DNA from: Blastococcus capsensis
GTDB lineage: Bacteria > Actinomycetota > Actinomycetes > Mycobacteriales > Geodermatophilaceae
Length of the DNA: 64,000 bases
Reading direction: 5' to 3'
Assembly: GCF_030165005.1 (NCBI RefSeq)
Contig: NZ_JASNNW010000007.1
Location: 62,001-126,000, forward strand
The notes below the pieces were generated by a model. That model did no database searches. It was not told the origin of the DNA and was given only the letters and a program-made list of their open reading frames with translations. This document shows, piece after piece, positions 1-9,773 of the stretch (within the stretch, counting starts at the first letter, position 1; the number at the start of each line of letters is the position of its first letter). The translations under genes were made by a program, and so were the position numbers.

Positions 1-1355
1 TGCGGACCCTGCACGAGGCCGGCATCGAGGTCATCCTCGACGTCGTCTACAACCACACCGCCGAGGGCAACCACCTCGGCCCGACGCTGTCGTTCAAGGG
101 CATCGACAACCAGGCCTACTACCGGCTGGTCGAGGACGACAAGCAGTACTACATGGACTACACCGGCACCGGGAACACCCTCAACGTCCGGACGCCGCAG
201 TCGCTGCAGCTGATCATGGACTCGCTGCGCTACTGGATCACCGAGATGCACGTCGACGGTTTCCGCTTCGACCTCGCCTCCACCCTGGCCCGCGAGCTGC
301 ACGCCGTCGACCGGCTGGCTGCGTTCTTCGACCTGGTGCACCAGGACCCGATCATCAGCCAGGTCAAGCTGATCGCCGAGCCGTGGGACGTCGGCGAGGG
401 CGGCTACCAGGTGGGCAACTTCCCGGCGCTGTGGACCGAGTGGAACGGCAAGTACCGCGACACCGTCCGCGACTTCTGGCGGGGCGAGGGCGGGACCATC
501 GGTGAGTTCGCCGACCGGATCTCCGGGTCGTCGGACCTCTACCAGCACTCGGGACGGCGTCCGATGGCGAGCATCAACTTCGTCACCGCGCACGACGGCT
601 TCACCCTCAACGACCTCGTCTCCTACAACGAGAAGCACAACGAGGCCAACGGCGAGGACAACAACGACGGCGAGAGCCACAACCGCAGCTGGAACTGCGG
701 CGTCGAGGGCGCGACCGACGATCCGGAGATCCTGCACCTGCGGGCCCAGCAGCGGCGCAACTTCATCGCCACGCTGATGCTCAGCCAGGGGGTGCCGATG
801 CTGCTGCACGGCGACGAGCTCGGTCGCAGCCAGGGCGGCAACAACAACGGCTACTGCCAGGACTCCGAGCTCACCTGGATCGACTGGGAGAACGTCGACG
901 AGGGCCTGCTGGAGTTCACCAGGGCCGTCACCAAGCTCCGCAGCGAGCACTCGACGTTCCGCCGTCGCCGGTTCTTCCACGGCCGTCCGGTCCGCCGGGG
1001 ACTCGGCGATCCCGTGCCGGACATCGCCTGGCTGACGCCCGCCGGCGAGGAGATGGCGGAGGACGACTGGGACGCCGCCTACGCCAAGTCCCTGGCCGCC
1101 TACCTCAACGGCGTCGGCATCCGGGAGATGGACGAGCGCGGCGAGTACGTCACCGACGACCACTTCTACCTGGCGTTCAACGCCTCGCACGAGCCGCTCG
1201 ACTTCACCCTGCCCAGCGACGACTACTGCCAGAACTGGACGACTGTCCTCGACACGGCGGAGATGAACGAGGTCGAGCCGGTGGAGATCAAGCCGGGCGA
1301 CACCGTGACGGTCCAGGGCCGCTCGATCGTCGTGCTCCAGGGGCCCGCGCAGTGA
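1..1355 (+). CDS. glgX: Glycogen debranching enzyme GlgX, 3' part (5' end outside window)
   Basis: The reading frame is already open at base 3 and encodes the last 450 residues of a GH13 isoamylase-type debranching enzyme (full family length is about 700). It cleaves alpha-1,6 branches of glycogen. All four GH13 regions are visible: [10 protein letters not shown] at bases 39-68, GFRFDLAS with the nucleophile Asp codon at 270, [10 protein letters not shown] with the acid Glu codon at 378, and TAHDG with Asp at 594. It is followed 73 bases later by treY and then treZ on the same strand, which suggests the debranched glucan feeds trehalose synthesis. Partial only because of the window edge. Confidence 0.95.
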   Translation, partial: RTLHEAGIEVILDVVYNHTAEGNHLGPTLSFKGIDNQAYYRLVEDDKQYYMDYTGTGNTLNVRTPQSLQLIMDSLRYWITEMHVDGFRFDLASTLARELHAVDRLAAFFDLVHQDPIISQVKLIAEPWDVGEGGYQVGNFPALWTEWNGKYRDTVRDFWRGEGGTIGEFADRISGSSDLYQHSGRRPMASINFVTAHDGFTLNDLVSYNEKHNEANGEDNNDGESHNRSWNCGVEGATDDPEILHLRAQQRRNFIATLMLSQGVPMLLHGDELGRSQGGNNNGYCQDSELTWIDWENVDEGLLEFTRAVTKLRSEHSTFRRRRFFHGRPVRRGLGDPVPDIAWLTPAGEEMAEDDWDAAYAKSLAAYLNGVGIREMDERGEYVTDDHFYLAFNASHEPLDFTLPSDDYCQNWTTVLDTAEMNEVEPVEIKPGDTVTVQGRSIVVLQGPAQ

Positions 1356-1428
1356 GCGAGCTGGCGAGCTCACCAGGGGGCACAGCACCGCCGGGAACGC
1401 GGCCGACGAGCGGCAGCGAGGAGGACTC

Positions 1429-3774
1429 GTGACCGACCCGATCCAGGTGCCCGGCAGCGTACGACGCCGCGAGGTGCCCGCGGCCACCTACCGGCTGCAG
1501 GTGCACGCGGGCTTCCCGCTGCAGGACGCCGCCGACGTCGCGGGCTACCTCGCCGACCTGGGCGTGACCCACGCCTACTCCTCCCCCCTGCTGCGCTCGG
1601 CCGAGGGCAGCACGCACGGCTACGACACCGTCGACCACGCCCACATCGACGAGGCCCGGGGCGGGCAGGCCGGCTTCGACCGGTTCGTCGCGGCGCTGCA
1701 CGAGCAGGGCCTCGGCCTGGTGCTGGACCTGGTGCCCAACCACATGGGCAGCGGAACGGACGCAGCCGACCCGTTCGTCTCGAACTGGTGGTGGGACGTC
1801 CTCCAGCACGGCCAGGAGAGCGCTCATGCGTCGGCGTTCGACATCGACTGGGAGTTCGGCGGGGGCAAGGTCCGCATCCCCGTGCTCGGTTCGGGCGACG
1901 ACGTCGAGAAGCTCGAGGTGGTGGACGGCGAGCTGCGGTACTACGACAACCGCTTCCCCGTGGCACCAGGCACCGAGCAAGGCAGCCCGCAGGAGGTGCA
2001 CGCCCGCCAGCACTACGAGCTGATCGACTGGCGGCGCGCCGACACCGACCTGAACTACCGGCGGTTCTTCGCCATCAACACCCTGGCCGGGCTGCGCGCG
2101 GAGGAGCCGGCCGTCTTCGACGCCACCCACGAGCTGGTGCTGCGGCTCGTGCACGACGGCGCCGTCGACGGGCTGCGGATCGACCACCCGGACGGGCTGG
2201 CCGACCCCAAGGGTTACCTGGACCGCCTGGCCGAGGCGTCGGACAACCGCTGGACGGTCGTCGAGAAGATCCTCGAACCCGGCGAGGACCTGCCCGAGAG
2301 CTGGGCCACGGCGGGGACGACCGGGTACGACGCGCTCGCCGAGGTCGACGAGGTGCTCGTCGATCCGGCCGGCGAGGCGCCCCTCACCGCACTGGACACC
2401 GAGCTGGCCGGTCGTGCGGTCGACTACGCCGAGCTGGTGCGGATGTGCAAGCGCGAGGTCACCGACGGGATGCTCGGCTCGGAGGTCGCCCGCCTGGTGC
2501 GGGTGATCGGCGAGCTGCCGGGCGTGGACGCCGCGCAGCAGACCGAGGCGCTGGCCGAGCTGCTGGCCACCTTCGGCGTCTACCGCAGCTACCTGCCCGA
2601 CGGGCGGGAGCACCTCGACGCCACGGTGGCCGCCGTCCGCGAGCGCCGTCCCGACCTCGTGCCGGCCCTCGAGGCACTGCACCCGGTGCTGTCCCAGGCC
2701 GGCACCGAGGCGGCCACGCGGTTCGAGCAGACCAGCGGCCCGGTCATGGCCAAGGGCGTGGAGGACAGCGCCTACTACCGGTGGGCCAGGTTCGTGGCGC
2801 TCAACGAGGTGGGCGGGGACCCGGCGCGCTTCGGCAGCACGGTGGCGGAGTTCCACGCCGCCCAGCAACGCCGGGCGGAGCGCTACCCCGAGTCGATGAC
2901 CACCCTGTCGACCCACGACACCAAGCGCAGCGAGGACGTGCGCGCGCGGCTGGCGGTGCTCGCCGAGATCCCGAGCGAGTGGGCGCAGCTGGTCCGCGGC
3001 TGGCTCGGCCGGCACCCGCTGGCCGACCGGTCGCTGGCCCACCTGGTGTGGCAGAACCTGGTCGGCGCGTGGCCGCTGTCCCGCGAGCGGGCGCACGGCT
3101 ACGTGGAGAAGGCCGCCCGCGAGGCCGGCACCTCCACCACCTGGACCAACCCGGTGCAGGAGTTCGAGGAGCAGCTGCACGGCCTCGTCGACGCCGCCTA
3201 CGACGACCCGACGACGAACGCCGAGATCGAGCAGTTCGTCACCCGGATCGCACCGCTGGGCTGGTCGAACTCGCTGTCGCAGAAGCTGCTGCAGCTCACG
3301 ATGCCCGGCGTCCCGGACGTCTACCAGGGCACCGAGCTCTGGGACTTCTCGCTGGTCGATCCGGACAACCGCCGCCCGGTCGACTACGCGCTGCGTCGGC
3401 AGCTGCTGGCCCGGCTGGACGCCGGCGAGGTGCCGGCCGTGGACCAGACCGGTGCGGCGAAGCTGCTGGTGACCTCGCGGGTGCTGCGGGCACGGCGGGA
3501 CCACCCCGAGTGGTTCGCCGGGTACGAGCCGGTCGAGGTGACGGGTTCGGCCGCCGACCACCTGGTGGCCTTCGACCGGGGTGGCGTCGTCGTCGTGGCG
3601 ACGCGGCTGCCGGTCGGCCTGGCCGCCGAGGGCTGGGGCGACACCGCCCTCCAGCTGCCCAACGGCGCGTGGCGCGACCTCTTCACCGGCCAGCGGGCGG
3701 TCTCCGACGTCGCCGGTGTCGCGGTCGACGCCCTGCTCACCCGGCTCCCTGTAGCTCTCCTCGTCCGCGCCTGA
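1429..3774 (+). CDS. treY: Malto-oligosyltrehalose synthase TreY
   Basis: 781 residues, normal length for TreY, which converts the reducing-end maltose unit of a maltodextrin into a trehalose unit. GH13 motifs are in order: LVPNHMG near residue 102, GLRIDHPDG with Asp252, VVEKILEPGE with Glu279, and STHDTKRSEDVRARL with Asp497. The EKIL and HDTKRSED signatures are characteristic of TreY rather than general amylases. The GTG start is preceded by a good Shine-Dalgarno (AGGAGG in gcgaggaggactc). It lies between glgX and treZ, the classical glycogen-to-trehalose order. Confidence 0.95.
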   Translation: MTDPIQVPGSVRRREVPAATYRLQVHAGFPLQDAADVAGYLADLGVTHAYSSPLLRSAEGSTHGYDTVDHAHIDEARGGQAGFDRFVAALHEQGLGLVLDLVPNHMGSGTDAADPFVSNWWWDVLQHGQESAHASAFDIDWEFGGGKVRIPVLGSGDDVEKLEVVDGELRYYDNRFPVAPGTEQGSPQEVHARQHYELIDWRRADTDLNYRRFFAINTLAGLRAEEPAVFDATHELVLRLVHDGAVDGLRIDHPDGLADPKGYLDRLAEASDNRWTVVEKILEPGEDLPESWATAGTTGYDALAEVDEVLVDPAGEAPLTALDTELAGRAVDYAELVRMCKREVTDGMLGSEVARLVRVIGELPGVDAAQQTEALAELLATFGVYRSYLPDGREHLDATVAAVRERRPDLVPALEALHPVLSQAGTEAATRFEQTSGPVMAKGVEDSAYYRWARFVALNEVGGDPARFGSTVAEFHAAQQRRAERYPESMTTLSTHDTKRSEDVRARLAVLAEIPSEWAQLVRGWLGRHPLADRSLAHLVWQNLVGAWPLSRERAHGYVEKAAREAGTSTTWTNPVQEFEEQLHGLVDAAYDDPTTNAEIEQFVTRIAPLGWSNSLSQKLLQLTMPGVPDVYQGTELWDFSLVDPDNRRPVDYALRRQLLARLDAGEVPAVDQTGAAKLLVTSRVLRARRDHPEWFAGYEPVEVTGSAADHLVAFDRGGVVVVATRLPVGLAAEGWGDTALQLPNGAWRDLFTGQRAVSDVAGVAVDALLTRLPVALLVRA

Positions 3775-3892
3775 TCCGACCGGCGCACCCGACAGCCCCG
3801 TGTCGTCATCCTGCTGACGCGCGGGGGTTGACCCGGCGCCGCGCGGGCATGATCGGTCCGCCCCCGCCGTCCCCCTCACTGGAGGCCCCCGC

Positions 3893-5662
3893 ATGTCCGC
3901 TCCCGTCGAGTTCGCCGTCTGGGCGCCGCTGCCCGAACGTGTGCGGCTCCAGGTCGACGGCACCGTCCACGACATGCGGAAGGACGGCGGCGGCTGGTGG
4001 CGTGCCGAGGTGGCGGCCGGGCCCGAGGCCGACTACGGGTTCCTGCTCGACGACGGCGATGGGGCGGGCGGGCAAGGACCATTGCCCGACCCGCGCTCGC
4101 GCCGTCAGCCCGAGGGCGTGCACGGCCTGTCCCGCCGCCACGACCCGTCGGCCTACGAGTGGGGCGACCAGTCGTGGCACGGACGACCGCTCGCCGGGGG
4201 TGTCGTCTACGAGCTGCACGTCGGCACGTTCACCCCCGAGGGCACCCTCGACGCCGCGATCGGCCGGCTGGGCCACCTGGTGCGGCTCGGCGTCGACTTC
4301 GTGGAACTGCTGCCGGTCAACGGCTTCAACGGCACGCACAACTGGGGTTACGACGGCGTCCTCTGGTACACGGTCCAGGAGGAGTACGGCGGCCCCGCGG
4401 CCTACCAGCGGTTCGTCGACGCCTGCCACCAGCAGGGCCTCGGCGTGATCCAGGACGTCGTCTACAACCACCTCGGCCCGTCCGGCAACTACCTTCCGCA
4501 GTTCTTCCCGATCTTCGCTGCGGGCGGCGCCAACACCTGGGGCGACTCGATCAACCTGTCGGGCCCGGACTCCGACGAGGTGCGGCGCTACGTCATCGAC
4601 AACGCGCTGATGTGGCTGCGCGACATGCACGTCGACGGGCTGCGGCTGGACGCCGTGCACGCGCTGGTCGACGAGCGGGCCACGCACGTGCTGGAGGAGA
4701 TGGCGCAGGAGGTCGACGAGCTCTCGGTGGCCGTCGGCCGCCCGCTGACGCTGATCGCCGAGAGCGACCTGAACGACCCCCGCATGGTCACCCCTCGCGT
4801 GGCCGGCGGCCTCGGCCTGACCGCCCAGTGGAGCGACGACTTCCACCACTCGCTGCACTCGGTGCTGACCGGCGAGGGGCAGGGCTACTACGCGGACTTC
4901 GCCGCCGGCGGCCTGGCCGGGCTGGCCAAGACGCTGACCGGCGCCTACTTCCACGACGGGGCCTGGTCGAGCTTCCGCCGCCGCCACCACGGCCGGCCGG
5001 TCGACACCGCGCACCTGCCCGGCTGGAAGTTCCTGGGTTACCTGCAGGACCACGACCAGATCGGCAACCGGGCCACCGGTGACCGCATCTCGGCCACCCT
5101 CTCCCCCGGCCTGCTCGCCGTCGGCGCGACGCTGGTCCTCACCAGCCCGTTCACGCCGATGCTGTTCATGGGCGAGGAGTGGGGCGCGAGCACGCCGTGG
5201 CAGTTCTTCACCAGCCACCCGGAGCCGGAGCTGGGCAAGGCAACGGCCGAGGGGCGGATCGGCGAGTTCGCCGAGCACGGCTGGGACGCCGACGTCGTCC
5301 CCGACCCGCAGGACCCGGAGACGTTCACGCGGTCCAAGCTCGACTGGTCCGAGCTGTCGAAGGAGCCGCACGAGCGGCTGCTCGCCGTCCACCGGTCGCT
5401 GCTCGCGCTGCGGCGGGCGCACCCCGACCTGGTCGACGCCGACCTGTCGGCGGTGCAGGTCAACTGGGACGACGCGGACCGCTGGATGGTGGTGCACCGC
5501 GGATCGCTGCGGGTGGCGGTGAACCTGGCGGACCAACCGCGGGAGATCGACCTCGACATCCCGGCCGGCGAGGTGCTGTTCGCCACCGGCGAGCTGCCGG
5601 CCGTCGATGGCCGGACGGTCACCCTGCCCGGGGAGAGCGCCGCCGTGCTGACCACCCGCTGA
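3893..5662 (+). CDS. treZ: Malto-oligosyltrehalose trehalohydrolase TreZ
   Basis: 589 residues. Releases free trehalose from the TreY product. An N-terminal E-set/CBM48-like region (about residues 1-90, starting [13 protein letters not shown]) precedes the GH13 barrel: [23 protein letters not shown] with Asp253, [10 protein letters not shown] with Glu290 and [10 protein letters not shown] with Asp388. [15 protein letters not shown] near residue 425 is typical of TreZ. ATG follows a GGAGG Shine-Dalgarno. The 118-base gap after treY could hold its own promoter, but no convincing -35/-10 pair was seen. Confidence 0.95.
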   Translation: MSAPVEFAVWAPLPERVRLQVDGTVHDMRKDGGGWWRAEVAAGPEADYGFLLDDGDGAGGQGPLPDPRSRRQPEGVHGLSRRHDPSAYEWGDQSWHGRPLAGGVVYELHVGTFTPEGTLDAAIGRLGHLVRLGVDFVELLPVNGFNGTHNWGYDGVLWYTVQEEYGGPAAYQRFVDACHQQGLGVIQDVVYNHLGPSGNYLPQFFPIFAAGGANTWGDSINLSGPDSDEVRRYVIDNALMWLRDMHVDGLRLDAVHALVDERATHVLEEMAQEVDELSVAVGRPLTLIAESDLNDPRMVTPRVAGGLGLTAQWSDDFHHSLHSVLTGEGQGYYADFAAGGLAGLAKTLTGAYFHDGAWSSFRRRHHGRPVDTAHLPGWKFLGYLQDHDQIGNRATGDRISATLSPGLLAVGATLVLTSPFTPMLFMGEEWGASTPWQFFTSHPEPELGKATAEGRIGEFAEHGWDADVVPDPQDPETFTRSKLDWSELSKEPHERLLAVHRSLLALRRAHPDLVDADLSAVQVNWDDADRWMVVHRGSLRVAVNLADQPREIDLDIPAGEVLFATGELPAVDGRTVTLPGESAAVLTTR

Positions 5663-5663
5663 C

Positions 5664-6404
5664 GTGCGGCGGCTGCTGCCCGAGCCGACCGAGCTCGACG
5701 ACGACGCACTCGCCGAGGCGTACCGCGTCCCGGCCGGCCGGTTCGCCCGGGTGAACTTCGTCGCCTCGCTGGACGGCGCCGTCACCGTCGACGGCCGCAG
5801 CGCCGGTCTCGGCTCCCCCGGCGACCGGCGGGTGTTCCGCCTGCTGCGGGCGCTGGCCGACGTCGTCCTCGTCGGCCACGGCACCGCGGCCGGTGAGGGC
5901 TACAGACCGGTGACGGCGGACTCCCCCGTCGGTCGGCTGCGCGGTGCGCTCGGCCGGACGCCGGTGATGCCGGTGGCCGTCGTCTCCCGGCGGGCCTCCC
6001 TCGACCCGCGCAGCGATCTGGTCACCCGCGCGACGGCCCGCACGATCCTGGTCACCTGCGCGGCCGCCGACGCCGACCGCCGGGCCGCGCTGGCCGCTGC
6101 CGGCGCGGAGGTGCTGGTGTGCGGCGACGACGACGTCGACCTGCCGGCGGCGCTGCACGCGCTCGCCGACCGCGGGCTCGAGCAGGTGGTCTGCGAGGGC
6201 GGTCCCCAGCTGCTCCACGGCGCGCTGACCGCCGGCGTCGTCGACGAGCTCGACCTGTCGGTGTCGCCCGCGCTGGTGGGTGGGCAGGCCCGGCTCCTGG
6301 GCGGCGCGCTCCCCGGGCCGGCGCGGCTGGCGCTCCATCAGGTCCTCGAGGAGGACGGGATGCTGTTCACCCGGTACACCGTGGGCGACGCGACCCTCCG
6401 GTAG
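5664..6404 (+). CDS. RibD C-terminal-domain reductase (pyrimidine reductase family)
   Basis: 246 residues with the dihydrofolate-reductase-like fold of RibD C-terminal domains. Visible family signatures are VNFVASLDGAVTVDGRS near residue 30, VLVGHGTAAGEGYRP near residue 72, and CEGGPQLLHGAL near residue 177. Stand-alone proteins of this type are NADPH reductases, often annotated as pyrimidine or dihydrofolate reductase family; the natural substrate is unknown here because the RibD deaminase domain is absent. The GTG start lies one base after the treZ stop, so it is probably co-transcribed with the trehalose genes although functionally unrelated. Confidence 0.85.
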   Translation: MRRLLPEPTELDDDALAEAYRVPAGRFARVNFVASLDGAVTVDGRSAGLGSPGDRRVFRLLRALADVVLVGHGTAAGEGYRPVTADSPVGRLRGALGRTPVMPVAVVSRRASLDPRSDLVTRATARTILVTCAAADADRRAALAAAGAEVLVCGDDDVDLPAALHALADRGLEQVVCEGGPQLLHGALTAGVVDELDLSVSPALVGGQARLLGGALPGPARLALHQVLEEDGMLFTRYTVGDATLR

Positions 6405-6463
6405 CTCGCCGCGCCGGAACGGCGCCGCGCGGATTCCCCGGGCCTGGCCGTAACGTTGGCAGG

Positions 6464-6856
6464 ATGCCGAGCTTCCCCGGGATCGCTCATGTCTCCCTCA
6501 CCGTGACCGATGTCGACACATCGACGCGCTGGTACACGGCGCTGCTCGGCAGCGAGCCCCGGCAGACGATGACCGACGGGCCGTTCGTCCGCCGCGTGTT
6601 CGCCGTTCCCGGCGGCCAGGCGGTCAGCATCGTCCAGCACGACGGCGCTCCCGCCGCGGACAGGTTCGACCCACGCCGCCCGGGGCTGGATCACCTGAGC
6701 TTCGAGGTCGGCGACGAGGCGCAGCTGCACGCCTGGGAGCGGCGCCTGGCGGAGCTGGAGGTCGAGCACAGCCCGGTCCAGCGCGCCGCTTACGGCAGCG
6801 TGCTGTCCTTCAAGGACCCCGACGGCAACGCCCTGGAGTTCATCGCCAGCTCCTGA
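6464..6856 (+). CDS. VOC (glyoxalase/dioxygenase superfamily) protein
   Basis: 130 residues forming one paired beta-alpha-beta-beta-beta VOC module: HVSLTVTDVDTSTRWYTALLG at the N-terminus, LDHLSFEV in the middle and FKDPDGNALEFIAS at the end. Candidate metal ligands are His8, the central His of LDHLSF and the Glu of ALEF. Members include glyoxalase I, fosfomycin-resistance proteins and extradiol dioxygenases; nothing narrows the substrate. A TAACGT hexamer ends 7 bases before the ATG, so the mRNA may be leaderless. Confidence 0.8.
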   Translation: MPSFPGIAHVSLTVTDVDTSTRWYTALLGSEPRQTMTDGPFVRRVFAVPGGQAVSIVQHDGAPAADRFDPRRPGLDHLSFEVGDEAQLHAWERRLAELEVEHSPVQRAAYGSVLSFKDPDGNALEFIASS

Positions 6857-7030
6857 CCGGCTGCCACGCCGGCCGGCCGGCCGAGTGTCCCGTAGGTGTC
6901 GCCGCCGCGGCGTCGACCGAGCGCCGGGCCGGCAGGTCCGGCCACCCGAGGGCGACCTCGAGGTAGCAGGGCCCGGGGAGGCGACCCCGCGAACACGGTC
7001 GACGTCGGTCCCGGCTGGTTGACTGCCGGC

Positions 7031-8104
7031 ATGGACCTCCCCGTGCAGCCGCCGGTGAAGCCGATGCTCGCCAAGGCCGTGACCACGATCCCCACCGGCG
7101 ACGAGTGGTTCTACGAGCCCAAGTGGGACGGCTTCCGCTGCATCGTCTTCCGCGACGGCGACGAGGTGGAGCTGGGCAGCCGCAACGAGCGGCCGCTGAC
7201 CCGCTACTTCCCCGAGGTGGTCGCCGCGGTGAAGGAGCAGTTCCCCGAGCGGTGCGTCGTCGACGGCGAGATCGTCATCGCCCACGAGGACCGGCTGCAG
7301 TTCGAGTCACTGCTCCAGCGCATCCATCCCGCCGAGTCGCGGATCACCCTGCTCGCCGAGCAGACGCCGGCCTCCCTCGTCGCCTTCGACCTGCTCGCGC
7401 TGGGCAGCGAGTCGCTGCTCGAGGTGCCGTTCGCCCAGCGCCAGGAGCGGCTGCGCAGCGTGCTGGACGGCGCACGGCCGCCGGTGCACGTGACCGCGAT
7501 CAGCCGCGACGCCGACACCGCCCGACGCTGGTTCGAGACCTTCGAGGGCGCCGGGCTCGACGGCGTCGTCGCAAAGAACGGCGAGCTGCCCTACGGGCCG
7601 GACCAGCGGCTGATGGCCAAGATCAAGCACGTGCGGACGGCGGACTGCGTCGTCGCCGGGTTCCGCTGGCACAAGAGCGGGCCGGTCGTCGGCTCGCTCC
7701 TCCTCGGGCTCTACGACGACGCCGGCGACCTGCAGCACATCGGCGTGGCCGCCTCCTTCTCCATGAAGCGCCGCGCCGAGCTGGTCGAGGAGCTGGCGCC
7801 CCACCGCGCCGACGCCCTCAACGGCCACCCGTGGCAGAACTGGGCCAACGCCGAGACCGGCGCCGACGGCGAGCACCGCATGCCCGGCGCGGTGAGCCGG
7901 TGGAACGCCAAGAAGGACCTCTCCTGGGTGCCGCTGCGCCCGGAGCTGGTCGTCGAGATCAAGTACGACCAGCTCGAAGGCCGTCGACTTCGTCACACCG
8001 GGCACTTCCTCCGCTGGCGGCCCGACCGCGACCCCCGCAGCTGCACGTACGACCAGCTCGACGTCCCGGTCCGCTACGACCTGGCCGAGGTGCTCGACGG
8101 CTGA
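7031..8104 (+). CDS. ATP-dependent DNA ligase (LigC / LigD ligase-domain type)
   Basis: 357 residues. The adenylation motif EPKWDGFR places the nucleotide-accepting lysine at residue 31; VDGEIVI (motif III) and DGVVAKNGELPYGP (motif IV) follow. The C-terminal part carries an OB-fold ending RRLRHTGHFLRWRPDRD, as in mycobacterial LigC and LigD ligase domains. These join strand breaks in non-homologous end joining or excision repair. The frame stays open upstream to about 6896, but that stretch shows no family similarity, and the ATG at 7031 starts the conserved segment VQPPVKPMLAKA. A polymerase-domain gene lies 1.7 kb downstream; no Ku gene is in the window. Confidence 0.9.
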   Translation: MDLPVQPPVKPMLAKAVTTIPTGDEWFYEPKWDGFRCIVFRDGDEVELGSRNERPLTRYFPEVVAAVKEQFPERCVVDGEIVIAHEDRLQFESLLQRIHPAESRITLLAEQTPASLVAFDLLALGSESLLEVPFAQRQERLRSVLDGARPPVHVTAISRDADTARRWFETFEGAGLDGVVAKNGELPYGPDQRLMAKIKHVRTADCVVAGFRWHKSGPVVGSLLLGLYDDAGDLQHIGVAASFSMKRRAELVEELAPHRADALNGHPWQNWANAETGADGEHRMPGAVSRWNAKKDLSWVPLRPELVVEIKYDQLEGRRLRHTGHFLRWRPDRDPRSCTYDQLDVPVRYDLAEVLDG

Positions 8105-8166
8105 CGGGACCGCGGGCCGGGCACCCGATCGGAGACCGCGCGCCTGCGTCGCTGGCGCGGGCCTCC

Positions 8167-8172
8167 TACGCT
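8167..8172 (+). promoter_or_regulatory. Candidate -10 element (TACGCT) of a leaderless promoter
   Basis: TACGCT fits the actinobacterial TAnnnT -10 pattern and ends 7 bases before the ATG at 8180. No Shine-Dalgarno precedes that ATG, consistent with a transcript that begins at the start codon. No clear -35 was seen. Confidence 0.35.
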
Positions 8173-8179
8173 CGTGATC

Positions 8180-9736
8180 ATGCGTCTGCACCGTGGCCTG
8201 TCGGCCGCCGCGTCCGGCCTGCTCCTGGCCCTCCCGCTGGCCCTGGCCGGCTGCACCTCGGAGGAGCCGGCCCCGGAGCCAGCGACCGCCAGTGCGACGC
8301 CCGCCGAGCCCGAGGTCGCGCCGATCGAGTGGACCGACTGCGATGCGCAGATCCAGCCGCTTGTCGAGGGGCAGCCCGGCAGCGAGCGCGACATCGCCTT
8401 CGAGTGCGGCCGCACCGAGGTGCCGATCAGCTACGACGAGCCGCAGGGCGCGACCCTGCCGCTGTTCCTGGTGCGGGCCTCGTCGGGGACGCAGACCGAC
8501 CGCATCGGCTCCCTCATGGTGAACCCGGGCGGGCCGGGTGGTTCCGGCGCCGACGCCGCGATCGGGCTGGCGCTCAGCCTCCCCGATGACGTGCTGCGCC
8601 GTTTCGACGTCGTCGGCTTCGACCCGCGCGGGGTGGGCCTGTCCACGCCGGTCGAGTGCATTCCCAAGGAGCTCAAGGACCGCGCGATCGCCGCGGAGCC
8701 GCGCCCCACCACCCCGGAGCAGCTCGACGACGTCTTCGCGATCTCGCGTGAGGTGGCCGAGGGCTGCGCCGAGGAGTACGGCGAGGCGCTCGGCACCTTC
8801 AACACCGTCGACACCGCACGGGACATGGAGCAGCTGCGGCAGGCGCTCGGCGAGGAGCAGCTGAACTTCCTCGGCTACTCCTACGGCACCACGCTGGGCT
8901 CCACCTACGCCGAGCTCTACCCCGACCGGGTGCGGGCCATGGTGCTCGACGCCGCCGTCGACCCCGATTCCGACGTGATCGCCGACGCCGAGGCCAGCGC
9001 GGCCGGGTTCGAGGCCGGCTTCGACGCCTTCGCCGCGAACTGCACCGGCCTGATCGCCGGCTGCCCCCTGGGCCCGGACCCCCGGCTCTTCCTCGAGGAG
9101 CTGCTCACCCAGGCACAGGCCACGCCCATCCCCAGCAGCGAGCCCGGCGAGACCCGGCAGGCGACGCCGGGGGTCATCCTCACCGCGGTGCAGGCGGGTC
9201 TCTACGACACGGCCTCGTGGCCGCAGCTCGCCCAGGGGCTGGCCGCCGCCCGCGCCGGCGATGCCAAGGCGCTGTTCTCCCTGGCCGACGACTACAGCGG
9301 CCGCCTCGAGGACGGCACCTACTCCAACCTGCTCGACGCCAACCTGGCCATCAACTGCGCCGACACGGAGCAGACCGTGGAGGAGGAACGCGTCCGCGAG
9401 CTCGTCGCCGAGTGGAGCGCGACGTACCCGCTGTTCGGCGCCGGCTCGGCGGCCGGGCTGTTCACCTGCTCGGCGTGGGACGCCGAGCGGACGCCGATCC
9501 CCGAGCGTGACGCCGAGGGCAGCGCGCCGATCGTGGTGATCGGCAACCAGGGTGACCCGGTGACCCCCCTGCCGGGTGCGGTCGACCTCGCCGAGGACCT
9601 CGACAACGGCGTCCTGCTGACCTGGCAGGGCCAGGGGCACACGGCCTACCCCAAGACCGAGTGCGTCACCGCGGCGGTCAACGCCTACCTGATCGACCTC
9701 GCCGTGCCGATGGACGGGCTCACCTGCCCTGCGTGA
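8180..9736 (+). CDS. Secreted lipoprotein alpha/beta hydrolase, tripeptidyl-aminopeptidase (TAP) family
   Basis: 518 residues from the ATG (a GTG two codons earlier is also possible). A signal peptide with hydrophobic core ends in the lipobox LAGC, so the mature protein should be a lipid-anchored extracellular lipoprotein. The hydrolase fold shows the oxyanion region VNPGGPGGSGAD, the nucleophile elbow GYSYGT with Ser234, and a C-terminal TAP-like region with IVVIGNQGDPVTPLPGA and the likely catalytic His in WQGQGHTAYP. Streptomyces relatives release N-terminal tripeptides. It sits between two DNA-repair genes without obvious functional link. Confidence 0.88.
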   Translation: MRLHRGLSAAASGLLLALPLALAGCTSEEPAPEPATASATPAEPEVAPIEWTDCDAQIQPLVEGQPGSERDIAFECGRTEVPISYDEPQGATLPLFLVRASSGTQTDRIGSLMVNPGGPGGSGADAAIGLALSLPDDVLRRFDVVGFDPRGVGLSTPVECIPKELKDRAIAAEPRPTTPEQLDDVFAISREVAEGCAEEYGEALGTFNTVDTARDMEQLRQALGEEQLNFLGYSYGTTLGSTYAELYPDRVRAMVLDAAVDPDSDVIADAEASAAGFEAGFDAFAANCTGLIAGCPLGPDPRLFLEELLTQAQATPIPSSEPGETRQATPGVILTAVQAGLYDTASWPQLAQGLAAARAGDAKALFSLADDYSGRLEDGTYSNLLDANLAINCADTEQTVEEERVRELVAEWSATYPLFGAGSAAGLFTCSAWDAERTPIPERDAEGSAPIVVIGNQGDPVTPLPGAVDLAEDLDNGVLLTWQGQGHTAYPKTECVTAAVNAYLIDLAVPMDGLTCPA

Positions 9737-9773
9737 GACTCGGCCTGACGTCCACGATGAGGGAGAGCACCTG

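Noticed and set aside
3828..3853. TTGACC followed by CATGAT upstream of treZ as a promoter
   Set aside because: The spacer is only 14 bases and the -10 is poor.
1288..3975. 895-codon minus-strand open frame opposite treY
   Set aside because: Low-complexity Arg/Gly/His/Val-rich shadow of a high-GC gene on the other strand; no domain motifs.
1788..4448. 886-codon plus-strand open frame across treY and treZ
   Set aside because: Arg/Ala/Gly-rich out-of-frame translation crossing two well-supported genes.
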